17,929 bases of DNA from DATJPD01 sp035506575 (GCA_035506575.1 DATJPD010000189.1:1-17929), one strand, 5' to 3'. Shown: positions 1 to 7,016, counted from the first letter of the stretch. The notes: generated from the sequence alone by a model not told the origin. Program-made: numbers and translations.

Positions 1-1
1 C

Positions 2-1807
2 GGCGCCGATACTAGTGAGGAATTGCGAGAAAAGGCTCATGCGATCCTTCACAACATCTCAATCATACAGCCGCAATGCCGCGATAAGAGATTCGACGAT
101 ATCTCGGCCGACGATTGCCTTGCGCTTGTTCGAGATGCAGAGGGGGGGCCAGATCGGGACCGTCTAGGTAGATTGCTGCAGGCCGAAACTAGGTGGAAAG
201 ACGCCATCGACGCGCTGCCAGCAGAGGATCAGATAGCGGAACTGCGTCGATTGTCGCGAGAGCGCTCTGCGGCGCTCGAAGGTACGAAGGGCGACGCGTT
301 CCTTCGACTTTACAAGCTCCTAGAACAAATCACAGCGAGTGGGGACTGGCACGACAAGAACGTTTGCCCCGCTTGCGATCGGAATGGCGACACGTCTGTG
401 CTCGAGCACGCACGAACAAAGGTCGCACTGTATGACGCTGTCACGAACATATCGGAGAGGTTGACAACCGCAGTAGCGGCCATTGATTGGCCTAGGTTGG
501 CAGAAATCGAGAATGCAACTAAGCGGGACGGCGAAGAACTTATCATCAGGGACATTGAAGCGAGGGTTGCGAGTGGCACCTTTACGGAAGCGTTTGCTTG
601 CGATTTGCAGGCGCGGGTGGGCGCGTTACGGGCGCGTACAGCTGAGCAACTCGCGCAAGCGACGTCGGAGAAACAAGAGCTTGAGCGGCGCTTGCCCCCA
701 TCGCTCGTAGCTGTCACGGAGAAAATTGAGGCGGCGCGTCGCCTCCAGTCGGCGCTAAAGACTGCGGAAGAGTCTGGTGTTGCCCTCGCCGGCATCAGTG
801 CCGAACTCAGCCGTGTGGAGCGGGTGAGGTCCTTTTTGGCCGGCGCATCGGGCGTTTTTTCGGAAGCTGAAAATAATGCATCTACACGCCGCTTGTCAGC
901 TGTGCAGCCGTTGTGCCGCGAGTTCTTTCGGGCGATTGTATTCGAGCCTGTCGTGCCTGCAATCTCAAGACGCGCCGGTGCAGAAGACCTGCTCATTTCG
1001 CTGGCGAATTTCTACGACCTTCAAGGCGTGTCGGCACAATCACTTTTGTCGGAGAGTTACCGAAACGCCTTCGCGATTTCCGTATACCTTGCGGCCGCTG
1101 CCCTGTACGGCGGAGCCGCCAAGTTCTTATTACTAGACGATGTGACGTCGAGCTTGGATGCAGGGCACCAGTTTCACCTGATGGAACTGATTCGGACGCG
1201 ATTTAGTCGCCCGATCATCCCAACCGGACCACAGCTGATCATCTTCAGTCACGACACCCTCTTGGAGAAATATTTCAACTCAAATGGGTCGACTGCGGGC
1301 TGGTCGCATCAGCGGATAGAAGGGACGCCGCGGACGCAGATCCTGCCGCAGTCGAATGCCGTCAATCGTGTTCGCGATGCCACCATGGCGCTACTCAATG
1401 CCGGAAACGCTCAAGATGCGGCCCCGCGGATCCGGCAATATCTTGAATATGTTCTCGAGGAAATCATCATCCGCTGCCGCATTCCTGTGCCGATGGACAT
1501 TGCGCTAAGCGATGACAAGCGTATGGCTGGCCACTTGATTGGCGCCATCGACGCGCAGGTGCGGCTGCACGCCGCAGCAAACTCACTAGTTCTTGATCCG
1601 GGGCAAGTTCAAGGACTTAACTTGGCTGTTGCGACAATCACGGCGAACTTTCTCGCGCATTGGGGCACCGGCCAGACTCAGGCATTCGCGCCGGGCGCAC
1701 TACTCGGCGTCATGCAGGCGATCGATAACTACGCAGATTGTTTCAAGTTCGAACCAAACCCGGGGGCTGGCCGCAGATATTACCGCTCGTTGTATCAACG
1801 ACAGTAA
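2..1807 (+). CDS. SMC/Rad50-like AAA ATPase, C-terminal part (cut by left edge)
   Basis: The frame is open to the window edge, so the gene is 5'-partial and the apparent TTG start at 23 is not the real start. Residues are counted from that TTG. The Walker A motif must lie upstream and is not visible. Seen: CPAC at 115-118, like a Rad50 zinc hook; a charged, probably coiled-coil region at about 155-275; an ABC signature-like LLSESYRNA at 341-349; a hydrophobic strand ending in Walker B KFLLLDD at 367-373; a D-loop SSLD at 376-379; and an H-loop FSHD at 408-411. About 150 helical residues follow, including NFLAHWG. This is the head-coil-head plan of SMC/RecN/Rad50 ATPases, which bind DNA or drive an effector, and many stand-alone members sit in anti-phage systems. 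The system cannot be named from this fragment. GC content is lower than downstream, suggesting transfer. Confidence is high for the ATPase class and low for role. Confidence 0.85.
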   Translation, partial: GADTSEELREKAHAILHNISIIQPQCRDKRFDDISADDCLALVRDAEGGPDRDRLGRLLQAETRWKDAIDALPAEDQIAELRRLSRERSAALEGTKGDAFLRLYKLLEQITASGDWHDKNVCPACDRNGDTSVLEHARTKVALYDAVTNISERLTTAVAAIDWPRLAEIENATKRDGEELIIRDIEARVASGTFTEAFACDLQARVGALRARTAEQLAQATSEKQELERRLPPSLVAVTEKIEAARRLQSALKTAEESGVALAGISAELSRVERVRSFLAGASGVFSEAENNASTRRLSAVQPLCREFFRAIVFEPVVPAISRRAGAEDLLISLANFYDLQGVSAQSLLSESYRNAFAISVYLAAAALYGGAAKFLLLDDVTSSLDAGHQFHLMELIRTRFSRPIIPTGPQLIIFSHDTLLEKYFNSNGSTAGWSHQRIEGTPRTQILPQSNAVNRVRDATMALLNAGNAQDAAPRIRQYLEYVLEEIIIRCRIPVPMDIALSDDKRMAGHLIGAIDAQVRLHAAANSLVLDPGQVQGLNLAVATITANFLAHWGTGQTQAFAPGALLGVMQAIDNYADCFKFEPNPGAGRRYYRSLYQRQ

Positions 1808-1834
1808 GCCGCTCGTTGAATCAACGACAGTAAG
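1783..1834 (+). repeat. 26-bp tandem duplication across the ATPase stop codon
   Basis: Bases 1783-1808 and 1809-1834 are identical except for one position (T at 1793, A at 1819). Each copy encodes the last codons plus TAA, but the 26-base offset puts the second copy in another frame, after the stop. Each copy contains an inverted repeat, CGTTG-TAT-CAACG in the first and CGTTGA-A-TCAACG in the second, so small hairpins can form. It could be replication slippage, an excision scar or part of a transcript end. Confidence 0.9.
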
Positions 1835-1901
1835 GAAGGGGCTCGACGTGCGAAGCGGTTATTAAGCCGGCCCGTAGCCAAGCGTTCAGGTGTTGGCTGC
1901 T

Positions 1902-2351
1902 ATGGAAATAGATATCAAGCGGATTTGGAATCAGACTGTCATTCCAGTCGTGCTGCGCCGCGCGGGTAAAGGGAAGAGGTTGCGTGTTCGTCTGCCATAT
2001 GCAGAGACGAACCGGCAATGGCTCCAGAACCATCGACGGATATCACCGGTATGGGTGGGGGCTCAAAAATACTGGGAACTACCGAAAGCGTGGTTCAATG
2101 ACTTCGTCGAACGGTCACTCGCGCGTTATGGCAAGGTCTATATAATTCAGCCGTTTCGGGAACAGGAAAAGTGTGCTCCTGCGTGCTTGAATGCGGTGGG
2201 GCACGAGTGTCAGTGCTCCTGTATGGGTGCCAATCACGGCGCCGGAAACGATGGGAGCTGGTTCGAAGTTTCCGACGCCTTCGCAACACGATGGGGCGAA
2301 CAGGAACTAGCTTGTCGTCTGCTGACTGCTGCGAAGCGCACAACATGTTAG
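1902..2351 (+). CDS. Small Cys-rich, putative metal-binding protein of unknown function
   Basis: This 149-residue protein has no assigned function. The first part (about 1-85) is basic, then rich in aromatic residues, with no membrane segment or signal peptide. The striking part is at 91-112: C91-x3-C95-x7-C103-x-C105-x-C107-x4-H112, within CAPAC and ECQCSCMGANHG. This would suit binding of zinc or an iron-sulfur centre. C138 and C149 lie outside the cluster. The ATG at 1902 was chosen over the in-frame GTG at 1890 because the protein then opens with a normal MEIDIKRIW; neither start has a strong ribosome binding site. The gene lies 94 bases after the ATPase on the same strand and shares its lower GC content, so the two may form one accessory module, though the gap leaves co-transcription unproven. 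I have an impression that this CxxxC...CxCxC...H pattern recurs in other bacteria, without a known role. Confidence 0.75.
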   Translation: MEIDIKRIWNQTVIPVVLRRAGKGKRLRVRLPYAETNRQWLQNHRRISPVWVGAQKYWELPKAWFNDFVERSLARYGKVYIIQPFREQEKCAPACLNAVGHECQCSCMGANHGAGNDGSWFEVSDAFATRWGEQELACRLLTAAKRTTC

Positions 2352-2490
2352 CTATTGAGATCAATCGTCACTTCGCTTTCGCCCAGCACGATCTAGTGAG
2401 AGTTCGGATTGCAGATTTCTGTCAGAGAGGAAGACGATGCATTGCTCCGGACGCCGTCGTTCTCTGGACTGAAACTCTCTTGGATGCCGG
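2352..2490. other. Composition boundary between accessory-like and core-like DNA
   Basis: This 139-base gap separates the lower-GC plus-strand genes from the high-GC minus-strand genes. No convincing ORF, tRNA, integrase site or terminator is visible. The change in composition falls in or next to this stretch, so it is the likely edge of the inserted segment. Confidence 0.45.
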
Positions 2491-3210
2491 CTACCATGCC
2501 GCCCACAGCATCGAAGCGCCGGCGGCCAGCAACAGGCCGTCCATCAGCAGGCGGAAATGCTGAGGCGTCAGCCGCACCATGAAGTGCTTGGCGACGAACG
2601 AGCCGCCCATCAGCGCCGACCCGGCGATCAGGCCTTTGAGAATGACCGCCACCGGCAGGGCCCCGAACTCGCGGAAGGCCAGGGTCTTGCCGATATAGAC
2701 GCCGAGAGAAGCCGCGGCCTCGGTGGCGATGAAGGCACCCTTGAGCAGGCCGTAGGCCAGGAACAGCGGCACGCTGAGCGGTCCGGTGGAGACGACGATG
2801 CCGGTGAGGTAGCCGATGCCGGCGCCGAGGATCGTGAGGTGCCAGAGCTTCAGGTTGAAATTGGATGCCGAAAGGAAGCGCCACGTCGGCACCATGGCGA
2901 TCAGGAAGCATCCGATCGCAAGGTCCACGATCCGCGCCGGCAGGACCAGCAGCGTCTTGGCGCCGAGTGCTGCCGCCGGCATGCCGCTGACCGCGTACGC
3001 CGCACAGGCGCGCCAATCGACCTCGCGCCACCAGGCCATGACGCGCGAGACGTTGCCCATGAGTGCCGCCACTGCCATGATCGGCACGGCTTCCTTGGGG
3101 CCGAACGCATAGACGAGGACCGGGACCAGCATGATCGAGGAGCCGGTGCCGACGATGCCGCTCACCGTGCCGGCGACGAGCCCGACGGCCAGGACGAACA
3201 GATATTCCAC
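2491..3210 (-). CDS. TauE/SafE-family membrane permease
   Basis: This 239-residue polytopic inner-membrane protein is close to the usual length of TauE/SafE transporters, which are associated with export of sulfite, sulfoacetate and related organosulfur anions. The N-terminus has the family's glycine-rich repeat (AGTVSGIVGTGSSIMLVPVL, about 13-32), and a matching element (GIGYLTGIVVSTGPLSVPLFL) recurs in the second half, as expected for a duplicated fold. The start is GTG at 3210, preceded by a modest GAGAG. The gene follows the PuuD-like gene on the same strand, but a strong hairpin at 3234-3257 lies between them, so it may have its own promoter or depend on read-through. The substrate cannot be told from the sequence. 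A second, divergent member of the family lies at 15136-15885. Confidence 0.85.
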   Translation of the reverse strand: MEYLFVLAVGLVAGTVSGIVGTGSSIMLVPVLVYAFGPKEAVPIMAVAALMGNVSRVMAWWREVDWRACAAYAVSGMPAAALGAKTLLVLPARIVDLAIGCFLIAMVPTWRFLSASNFNLKLWHLTILGAGIGYLTGIVVSTGPLSVPLFLAYGLLKGAFIATEAAASLGVYIGKTLAFREFGALPVAVILKGLIAGSALMGGSFVAKHFMVRLTPQHFRLLMDGLLLAAGASMLWAAW

Positions 3211-3233
3211 AGCAGACTCTCGGGCCCAAACTA

Positions 3234-3257
3234 GAACGGCGCCCGAAGGCGCCGTTC
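3234..3257 (-). terminator. Hairpin with UUCG loop, probable terminator
   Basis: A perfect 10-bp inverted repeat, GAACGGCGCC and GGCGCCGTTC, encloses four bases. On the minus strand the loop reads C(UUCG)G, a very stable tetraloop. It lies 26 bases after the PuuD-like stop codon. The following TAGTTT is only a weak U-tract, so termination may be partial and the TauE/SafE gene downstream may still be read. Confidence 0.7.
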
Positions 3258-3282
3258 GCTGATCGACGAAAGCTTCGACCGC

Positions 3283-3891
3283 TCAGAAGATGTTCTGCGC
3301 CGACACCATGAAGTACAGCATCGGGATCGACGCAAACGTGTTGAAGCGGCTGGCCATGCCCGCGGGCTTGGCTGCGGCCTTCTTCTCTTCTGGCGTGCAC
3401 TCGACCAGGCCGAGGATCTTCTGCTGGTTCGGCCAGATGATCATCCACACGTTATAGGCCATGATCAGCCCCAGCCACATGCCGATGCCGATCGCCGTCG
3501 GCTTGCCGCCGCCGGTGCGCACGCCGAGCAGCAACGCGTCGACCAGGTAGCCGTTCAGGTAGGCGAGGACGAGGCCCCACACCACGGTCGACAGCGCGCC
3601 CCAGCGGAACCAGAACAGCGCCGTGGGCGCGATGACCTTGGTCACCGCCGGCTTCTGGTCGTCGGGGATCTTCGGCATGGACGGCGTCTGGACGAAGTTG
3701 AAGTACCAGAGCAGGCCGATCCACATCACGCCCGAAAGGACATGCAGCCAGCGTACGAAGAACGACCACCAGCCGTAGTCGTTGAGCGAAATCCCGTGCG
3801 CGAGCAGCGCCAGGATGAGTGCCGCGATCAGCCCGTAGATGATGACGTTCTGAAGTTTTGCAAACCCCAATTTTTCAAGCAGGTCGGCCAT
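3283..3891 (-). CDS. PuuD-like (urate oxidase N-terminal-type) membrane protein without cytochrome domain
   Basis: This 202-residue integral membrane protein resembles the N-terminal membrane domain of urate hydroxylase PuuD. Family-like blocks are RWLHVLSGVMWIGLLWYFNF (47-66), NVWMIIWPNQQK (147-158) and ASRFNTFASIPMLYFM (180-195), with hydrophobic segments at about 13-32, 43-66, 97-113, 133-153 and 186-202. Classical PuuD proteins are about twice this length and end in a cytochrome c domain; here no CXXCH is present and the protein stops after the last membrane segment, so urate oxidation cannot be assumed. The ATG at 3891 was chosen because GGGGGA precedes it at good spacing; the ATG at 3930 would put the palindrome at 3917-3931 inside the coding region. 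The gene lies downstream of hpnE on the same strand across 81 bases. Confidence 0.7.
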   Translation of the reverse strand: MADLLEKLGFAKLQNVIIYGLIAALILALLAHGISLNDYGWWSFFVRWLHVLSGVMWIGLLWYFNFVQTPSMPKIPDDQKPAVTKVIAPTALFWFRWGALSTVVWGLVLAYLNGYLVDALLLGVRTGGGKPTAIGIGMWLGLIMAYNVWMIIWPNQQKILGLVECTPEEKKAAAKPAGMASRFNTFASIPMLYFMVSAQNIF

Positions 3892-3916
3892 CTGATTCCC
3901 CCAAACGTTCTTCTGC

Positions 3917-3941
3917 ATTGCGAGTCGCAATCGATGCGCAA
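3917..3941 (-). promoter_or_regulatory. 15-bp palindrome plus half-site upstream of PuuD-like gene
   Basis: ATTGCGA-G-TCGCAAT at 3917-3931 is a perfect 7-1-7 palindrome, 26 bases upstream of the chosen start. On the minus strand a further TTGCG half-site begins at 3941, eleven bases (about one helical turn) before the TTGCG of the palindrome. This is the layout of an operator for a dimeric regulator. The half-sites faintly recall Fur-type sites, but the regulator is unknown. Confidence 0.5.
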
Positions 3942-3972
3942 GGATATCACGATACCGTGGAGTTACAAAGGC

Positions 3973-5229
3973 CTAGCCCTTGCGCAGCACCGCCGCTGCC
4001 GCCGCCTCGCCGGAGCGCACCGCACCTTCGATCGTCGCCGGCAGCCCGGTGTCGGTCCAGTCGCCGGCCAGGACCAGGTTGTGCCAGGCCGTGACCGCCG
4101 CTGGCCGGTACTTCAGGTTGGCCGGGCTTTGCAGAAACGTCGCGCGCTTTTCCTTGATCAGGCGCACCGGCGGGATCGCATCGGCGGCAAGTCCGAGCAC
4201 GTTTGCGACATCGCGCCACAGGCGCGGCAGGAGCTGCTCCGCCGGCATTTCGGCGAGCGCGTCCGCGGCACTGACGGTGATGCTCACGATGTCATCGCGC
4301 GCGATCATCCACTGGACAGTCCCGTTGATCAGCCCAAGCAGGGGCTGTCCGCCCGGCAGCCGGACCGGCGCCGGCAGCCGGAAATGCGCGTTCACGATCG
4401 CGCGCGTGCCGCTTGGCACGCTGAGACCCGGCAGCAGCTCGTTCGCGGCATGAGGCGGTACGGCCAGCACCACGCGGTCGTCGGGACCGAGATCGACCGT
4501 CCCGGCGTCGAAGCGAAGCGCGGTCACCCGCGCGATCTCCTTGTCGATCCGCATCAAGCGCCAGCCCGGGTGATAGACGACGCCGAGCTGTGACAGGCGC
4601 GCGAGCGCCGGCTCGACCAGTGCCGAGGAAAGGCCGCCCAGCGCAATCCACGGCCGGCAGGCGATCTCGCCGCGGCCGAAGGTCTCGTGCAGGACGGCGG
4701 CGAGCGGCAGGGCCGCCGCCTCCTCGAGCGGGGCGTTCATCACCGAGACGACCAGCGGCTCCCAGAACGCTGCGGTCAGGCGCGCGCGCGGGTCCAGGCG
4801 GTCGGCGACGGTATCGCCAGGCTTGGGGTGCAGGAGCCGCAAAGCCGACAGGTAATCCCGGGCGCGCGTGCGCGGCACGCGCCGGCTCTCGACGAACATC
4901 CACCACGGAATGCGCCCGGCGTTCGGGCGGATGGTCCAGGTCTCGCCGTTCGCAAGGTCGAAGAACGGGAATGCCGCCGGCGCCACCTCGGTGACCGCTG
5001 CGTCGCCGCCGATCGCCTTCATGTAGGAAAACGCCGCGCGATTGGCGCCCAGCATCAGATGATTGCCGTTGTCGATCACGCGATCGACGCGCTCGTCGTA
5101 GAACGAACGGCAGCGGCCGCCGGCTTGCGGCGCTGCTTCGTAGAGCTCGACGGCGATGCCGCGCTCGGCCAGGCGCAAGGCCGTGGACAGGCCCGCGAGC
5201 CCGGCACCGACGATGTGCACGTGGGTCAT
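3973..5229 (-). CDS. hpnE: Hydroxysqualene dehydroxylase HpnE
   Basis: HpnE is the FAD-dependent last enzyme of the HpnC-HpnD-HpnE route, reducing hydroxysqualene to squalene, the precursor of hopanoids. The 418-residue protein opens with a dinucleotide-binding fold, HIVGAGLAG (5-13) and acidic E31, then GGRCRS (37-42) and DNGNHLMLGA (53-62), all typical of the amine-oxidase/phytoene-desaturase-like family. The C-terminal FAD signature AGDWTDTGLPATIEGAVRSG starts at 388. Its ATG overlaps the hpnC stop codon as ATGA at 5226-5229, so the two are translationally coupled in one operon. The open frame continues upstream to 5700, but that part is a shadow of hpnC. hpnD, normally next to these genes, is not here. 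Confidence 0.92.
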   Translation of the reverse strand: MTHVHIVGAGLAGLSTALRLAERGIAVELYEAAPQAGGRCRSFYDERVDRVIDNGNHLMLGANRAAFSYMKAIGGDAAVTEVAPAAFPFFDLANGETWTIRPNAGRIPWWMFVESRRVPRTRARDYLSALRLLHPKPGDTVADRLDPRARLTAAFWEPLVVSVMNAPLEEAAALPLAAVLHETFGRGEIACRPWIALGGLSSALVEPALARLSQLGVVYHPGWRLMRIDKEIARVTALRFDAGTVDLGPDDRVVLAVPPHAANELLPGLSVPSGTRAIVNAHFRLPAPVRLPGGQPLLGLINGTVQWMIARDDIVSITVSAADALAEMPAEQLLPRLWRDVANVLGLAADAIPPVRLIKEKRATFLQSPANLKYRPAAVTAWHNLVLAGDWTDTGLPATIEGAVRSGEAAAAAVLRKG

Positions 5230-6104
5230 CGCCACCAGCCTGTCGCGGCACCGTAGGCGAGGGCCATCGTCTTTTCGAACCCGGACACCCCAACTCGCGC
5301 GGCCAGCGGATCGCGGCGGCGCAGCCGGCGGGCGAGGTGGCGCGACAAGGCGAGCACCGCGATCGCCTGCATCCTCAAGCCGCGGTCGGCGATCAGCCGG
5401 GGCAGGGGCGCCGCTGCCTGATGGAGCCGGTCGACGCCGTCGAGCACGCGGTCGAGCACGCGGCGCAGCGCCGGTGCCGCATGTGTCCCCAGCATCGCAT
5501 CCGGCTCGAGGCCAGCCTCGCTCAACCAATCCTGCGGGACGTAGAGCCGGCGCAAGGTGCGCCAGTCGGCCGCGCAGTCCTGCAGATGATTCAGGATCTG
5601 GAGCGCCGAGCACAGCGCATCCGCCGCGATCCAGGCGTCGCGCGGCTCGCCATGCAGGTCGAGCACGAACCGGCCGACCGGTGCCGCCGAATAGCGGCAA
5701 TAGGCGAGCAGGTCGCTCCAGGTCCGGCAGGGCCGGTTGAGGGCGTCCGAGCGAAACGCCTGCAGGAGATGCCGTGCGTGCTCGATCGCCAGGCCGCGGG
5801 CGGCAAACGCCTCGCGGACATCGCGCGCCGCCTGCTCGGGAGCCTCATGCGGCTGCGGCTCGGCCCGCCCGGCCAGCACCGCGTCGATCGCGTCGAGCCG
5901 GCGCACTTTCTCCGGCCCTGCGAGCCCGGGATGGTCGGCGATGTCGTCGGCCAGCCGCGCCATCCGGTAATAGGCGATGATGACCGGCCTGAACCGCGAA
6001 GAAATCAGCCGCGAGGCGACCGGGAAGTTCTCGGTCGCGATCGTGCGTCCAACGTAGGGCGTTTCGTCGGGAGGAGCGGATGCCTGAAGGGGAAGCGAGG
6101 CCAT
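5226..6104 (-). CDS. hpnC: Hydroxysqualene synthase HpnC
   Basis: This 292-residue trans-isoprenyl diphosphate synthase fold converts presqualene diphosphate to hydroxysqualene. The HpnC rather than HpnD type is shown by ENFPVASRLISSRFRP (25-40), the first Asp motif LADDIADHP (51-59), AYCRYSAAPVGRFVLDLHG (134-152), and the second Asp motif in NHLQDCAAD (172-180), followed by LYVPQDWL. Both Mg-binding Asp motifs are intact. The start at 6104 has no clear Shine-Dalgarno sequence; a slightly later start is possible but the family block begins near residue 20. It is the first gene of the minus-strand operon with hpnE and is transcribed away from the NDUFAF6-like gene across a 66-base gap. HpnD, which makes its substrate, must be encoded elsewhere. 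Confidence 0.9.
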   Translation of the reverse strand: MASLPLQASAPPDETPYVGRTIATENFPVASRLISSRFRPVIIAYYRMARLADDIADHPGLAGPEKVRRLDAIDAVLAGRAEPQPHEAPEQAARDVREAFAARGLAIEHARHLLQAFRSDALNRPCRTWSDLLAYCRYSAAPVGRFVLDLHGEPRDAWIAADALCSALQILNHLQDCAADWRTLRRLYVPQDWLSEAGLEPDAMLGTHAAPALRRVLDRVLDGVDRLHQAAAPLPRLIADRGLRMQAIAVLALSRHLARRLRRRDPLAARVGVSGFEKTMALAYGAATGWWR

Positions 6105-6133
6105 TGCAGCGGGATTCGCGCTATACAGGCTTT

Positions 6134-6163
6134 CTTATCGCATGGCGCCTTCGGCCGCTCCAA
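6134..6163 (-). promoter_or_regulatory. Candidate promoter for hpnC-hpnE
   Basis: Read on the minus strand, TTGGAG (6163-6158) and GATAAG (6139-6134) are 18 bases apart, a reasonable sigma70-like pair. This would give a leader of roughly 20 bases before the hpnC ATG. It lies in the only gap between the divergent genes. The match is imperfect. Confidence 0.3.
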
Positions 6164-6170
6164 GAACCGC

Positions 6171-7016
6171 ATGGCTCACGATCCGTTGACCTATAGTGCC
6201 GATCAGGTGCGCCGGCTGGACCACGACCGGTATCTGTGCGCCCTGTTCGCGCCGTCCGCCGACCAGGCCCGCCTGTTCGCGCTCTATGCGTTCAACCTGG
6301 AAGTCGCGCGCGTGCGCGAAGTGGTGAGCGAGCCGGTCATCGGGCAGATGCGTCTGCAATGGTGGCGTGATGCGTTGGCGGAGATGACGGCCGGGACTGT
6401 GCGCGCGCATCCGGTGGCGCAGGCTCTGGCCCGCGCGATGGAGGGGCGGCCGGTGCGCGCCGAGCTCTTCGAGCGCCTGCTCACGGCACGCGAGTTCGAT
6501 CTCGGCGACGAGCCGCCGGCCGATATGGCGGCGCTCGAAGCCTATGCGGCGGACACGTCATCGGCACTGCTGCAAGCGGGTCTCGATCTTCTTGGCATAG
6601 CCGATGCGTCGGCGAACGAGGCGGCGCGTCATATCGGACTCGCGTGGTCCCTCGTCGGGCTGCTGCGCGCCGTGCCCTTCCACGCACGCCGGCGCCGGCT
6701 GTATCTGCCCGCGGACCTGCTGGCCGGCGCCAACATCGATCGCGAGCAGCTGTTCGAAGGGCGCCCGGGAGAGAGTCTGCGCCAGATCACGCGCCATCTT
6801 GCGGAGCGCGCGGCTGAGCATCTTGCGCGCGCCCGTGCCACGAGGGGCGCGGTGCTGCGCGCGGCGCGCCCGGTCCTCCTGCCGGGAATTCTCGCCGACG
6901 TGCATCTGCGGCGTCTGGCGCGCGCCGGCTACGATCCCTTCGCGCCCGTCCTGCGGCGCCCCGTGGGCGGCGCGGCGTTGCGCCTGAGCTGGGCGGCGGT
7001 GCGCAATCGCTATTAG
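6171..7016 (+). CDS. Squalene/phytoene-synthase-fold protein, NDUFAF6-like (probable complex I assembly factor)
   Basis: This 281-residue protein has the squalene/phytoene synthase fold but not its chemistry. Where active enzymes carry DDxxD, it has ALYAFNLEVARVREVVSEP (37-55). Where they carry the second motif DVxED, it has LLRAVPFHARRRRLYLP (164-180). Both Mg-binding sites are therefore gone. The blocks EVARVREVVSEPVIGQMRLQWW (44-65), LEAYAADTSSALL (122-134) and AARHIGLAWSLVGLLRAVPFH (151-171) match, from memory, the human NDUFAF6 pattern, a mitochondrial complex I assembly factor, so this is probably its bacterial counterpart and not HpnD. The ATG at 6171 is the first in-frame ATG before the conserved region; no good ribosome binding site is seen. 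It is transcribed divergently from hpnC. Automatic annotation would probably call it phytoene synthase. Confidence 0.85.
   Translation: MAHDPLTYSADQVRRLDHDRYLCALFAPSADQARLFALYAFNLEVARVREVVSEPVIGQMRLQWWRDALAEMTAGTVRAHPVAQALARAMEGRPVRAELFERLLTAREFDLGDEPPADMAALEAYAADTSSALLQAGLDLLGIADASANEAARHIGLAWSLVGLLRAVPFHARRRRLYLPADLLAGANIDREQLFEGRPGESLRQITRHLAERAAEHLARARATRGAVLRAARPVLLPGILADVHLRRLARAGYDPFAPVLRRPVGGAALRLSWAAVRNRY

Noticed and set aside
1783..1834. The tandem repeat as a CRISPR or larger repeat array
   Set aside because: There are only two directly abutting units with no spacers and no cas genes.
5337..6170. N-terminal extension of the NDUFAF6-like gene, and a similar extension of hpnE up to 5700
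   Set aside because: Both stretches are shadows of hpnC. The family similarity starts only at the ATGs at 6171 and 5229.
6171..7016. The squalene/phytoene-synthase-fold gene as hpnD or phytoene synthase
   Set aside because: Both Asp-rich metal-binding motifs are replaced, and the conserved blocks are those of NDUFAF6-like proteins.
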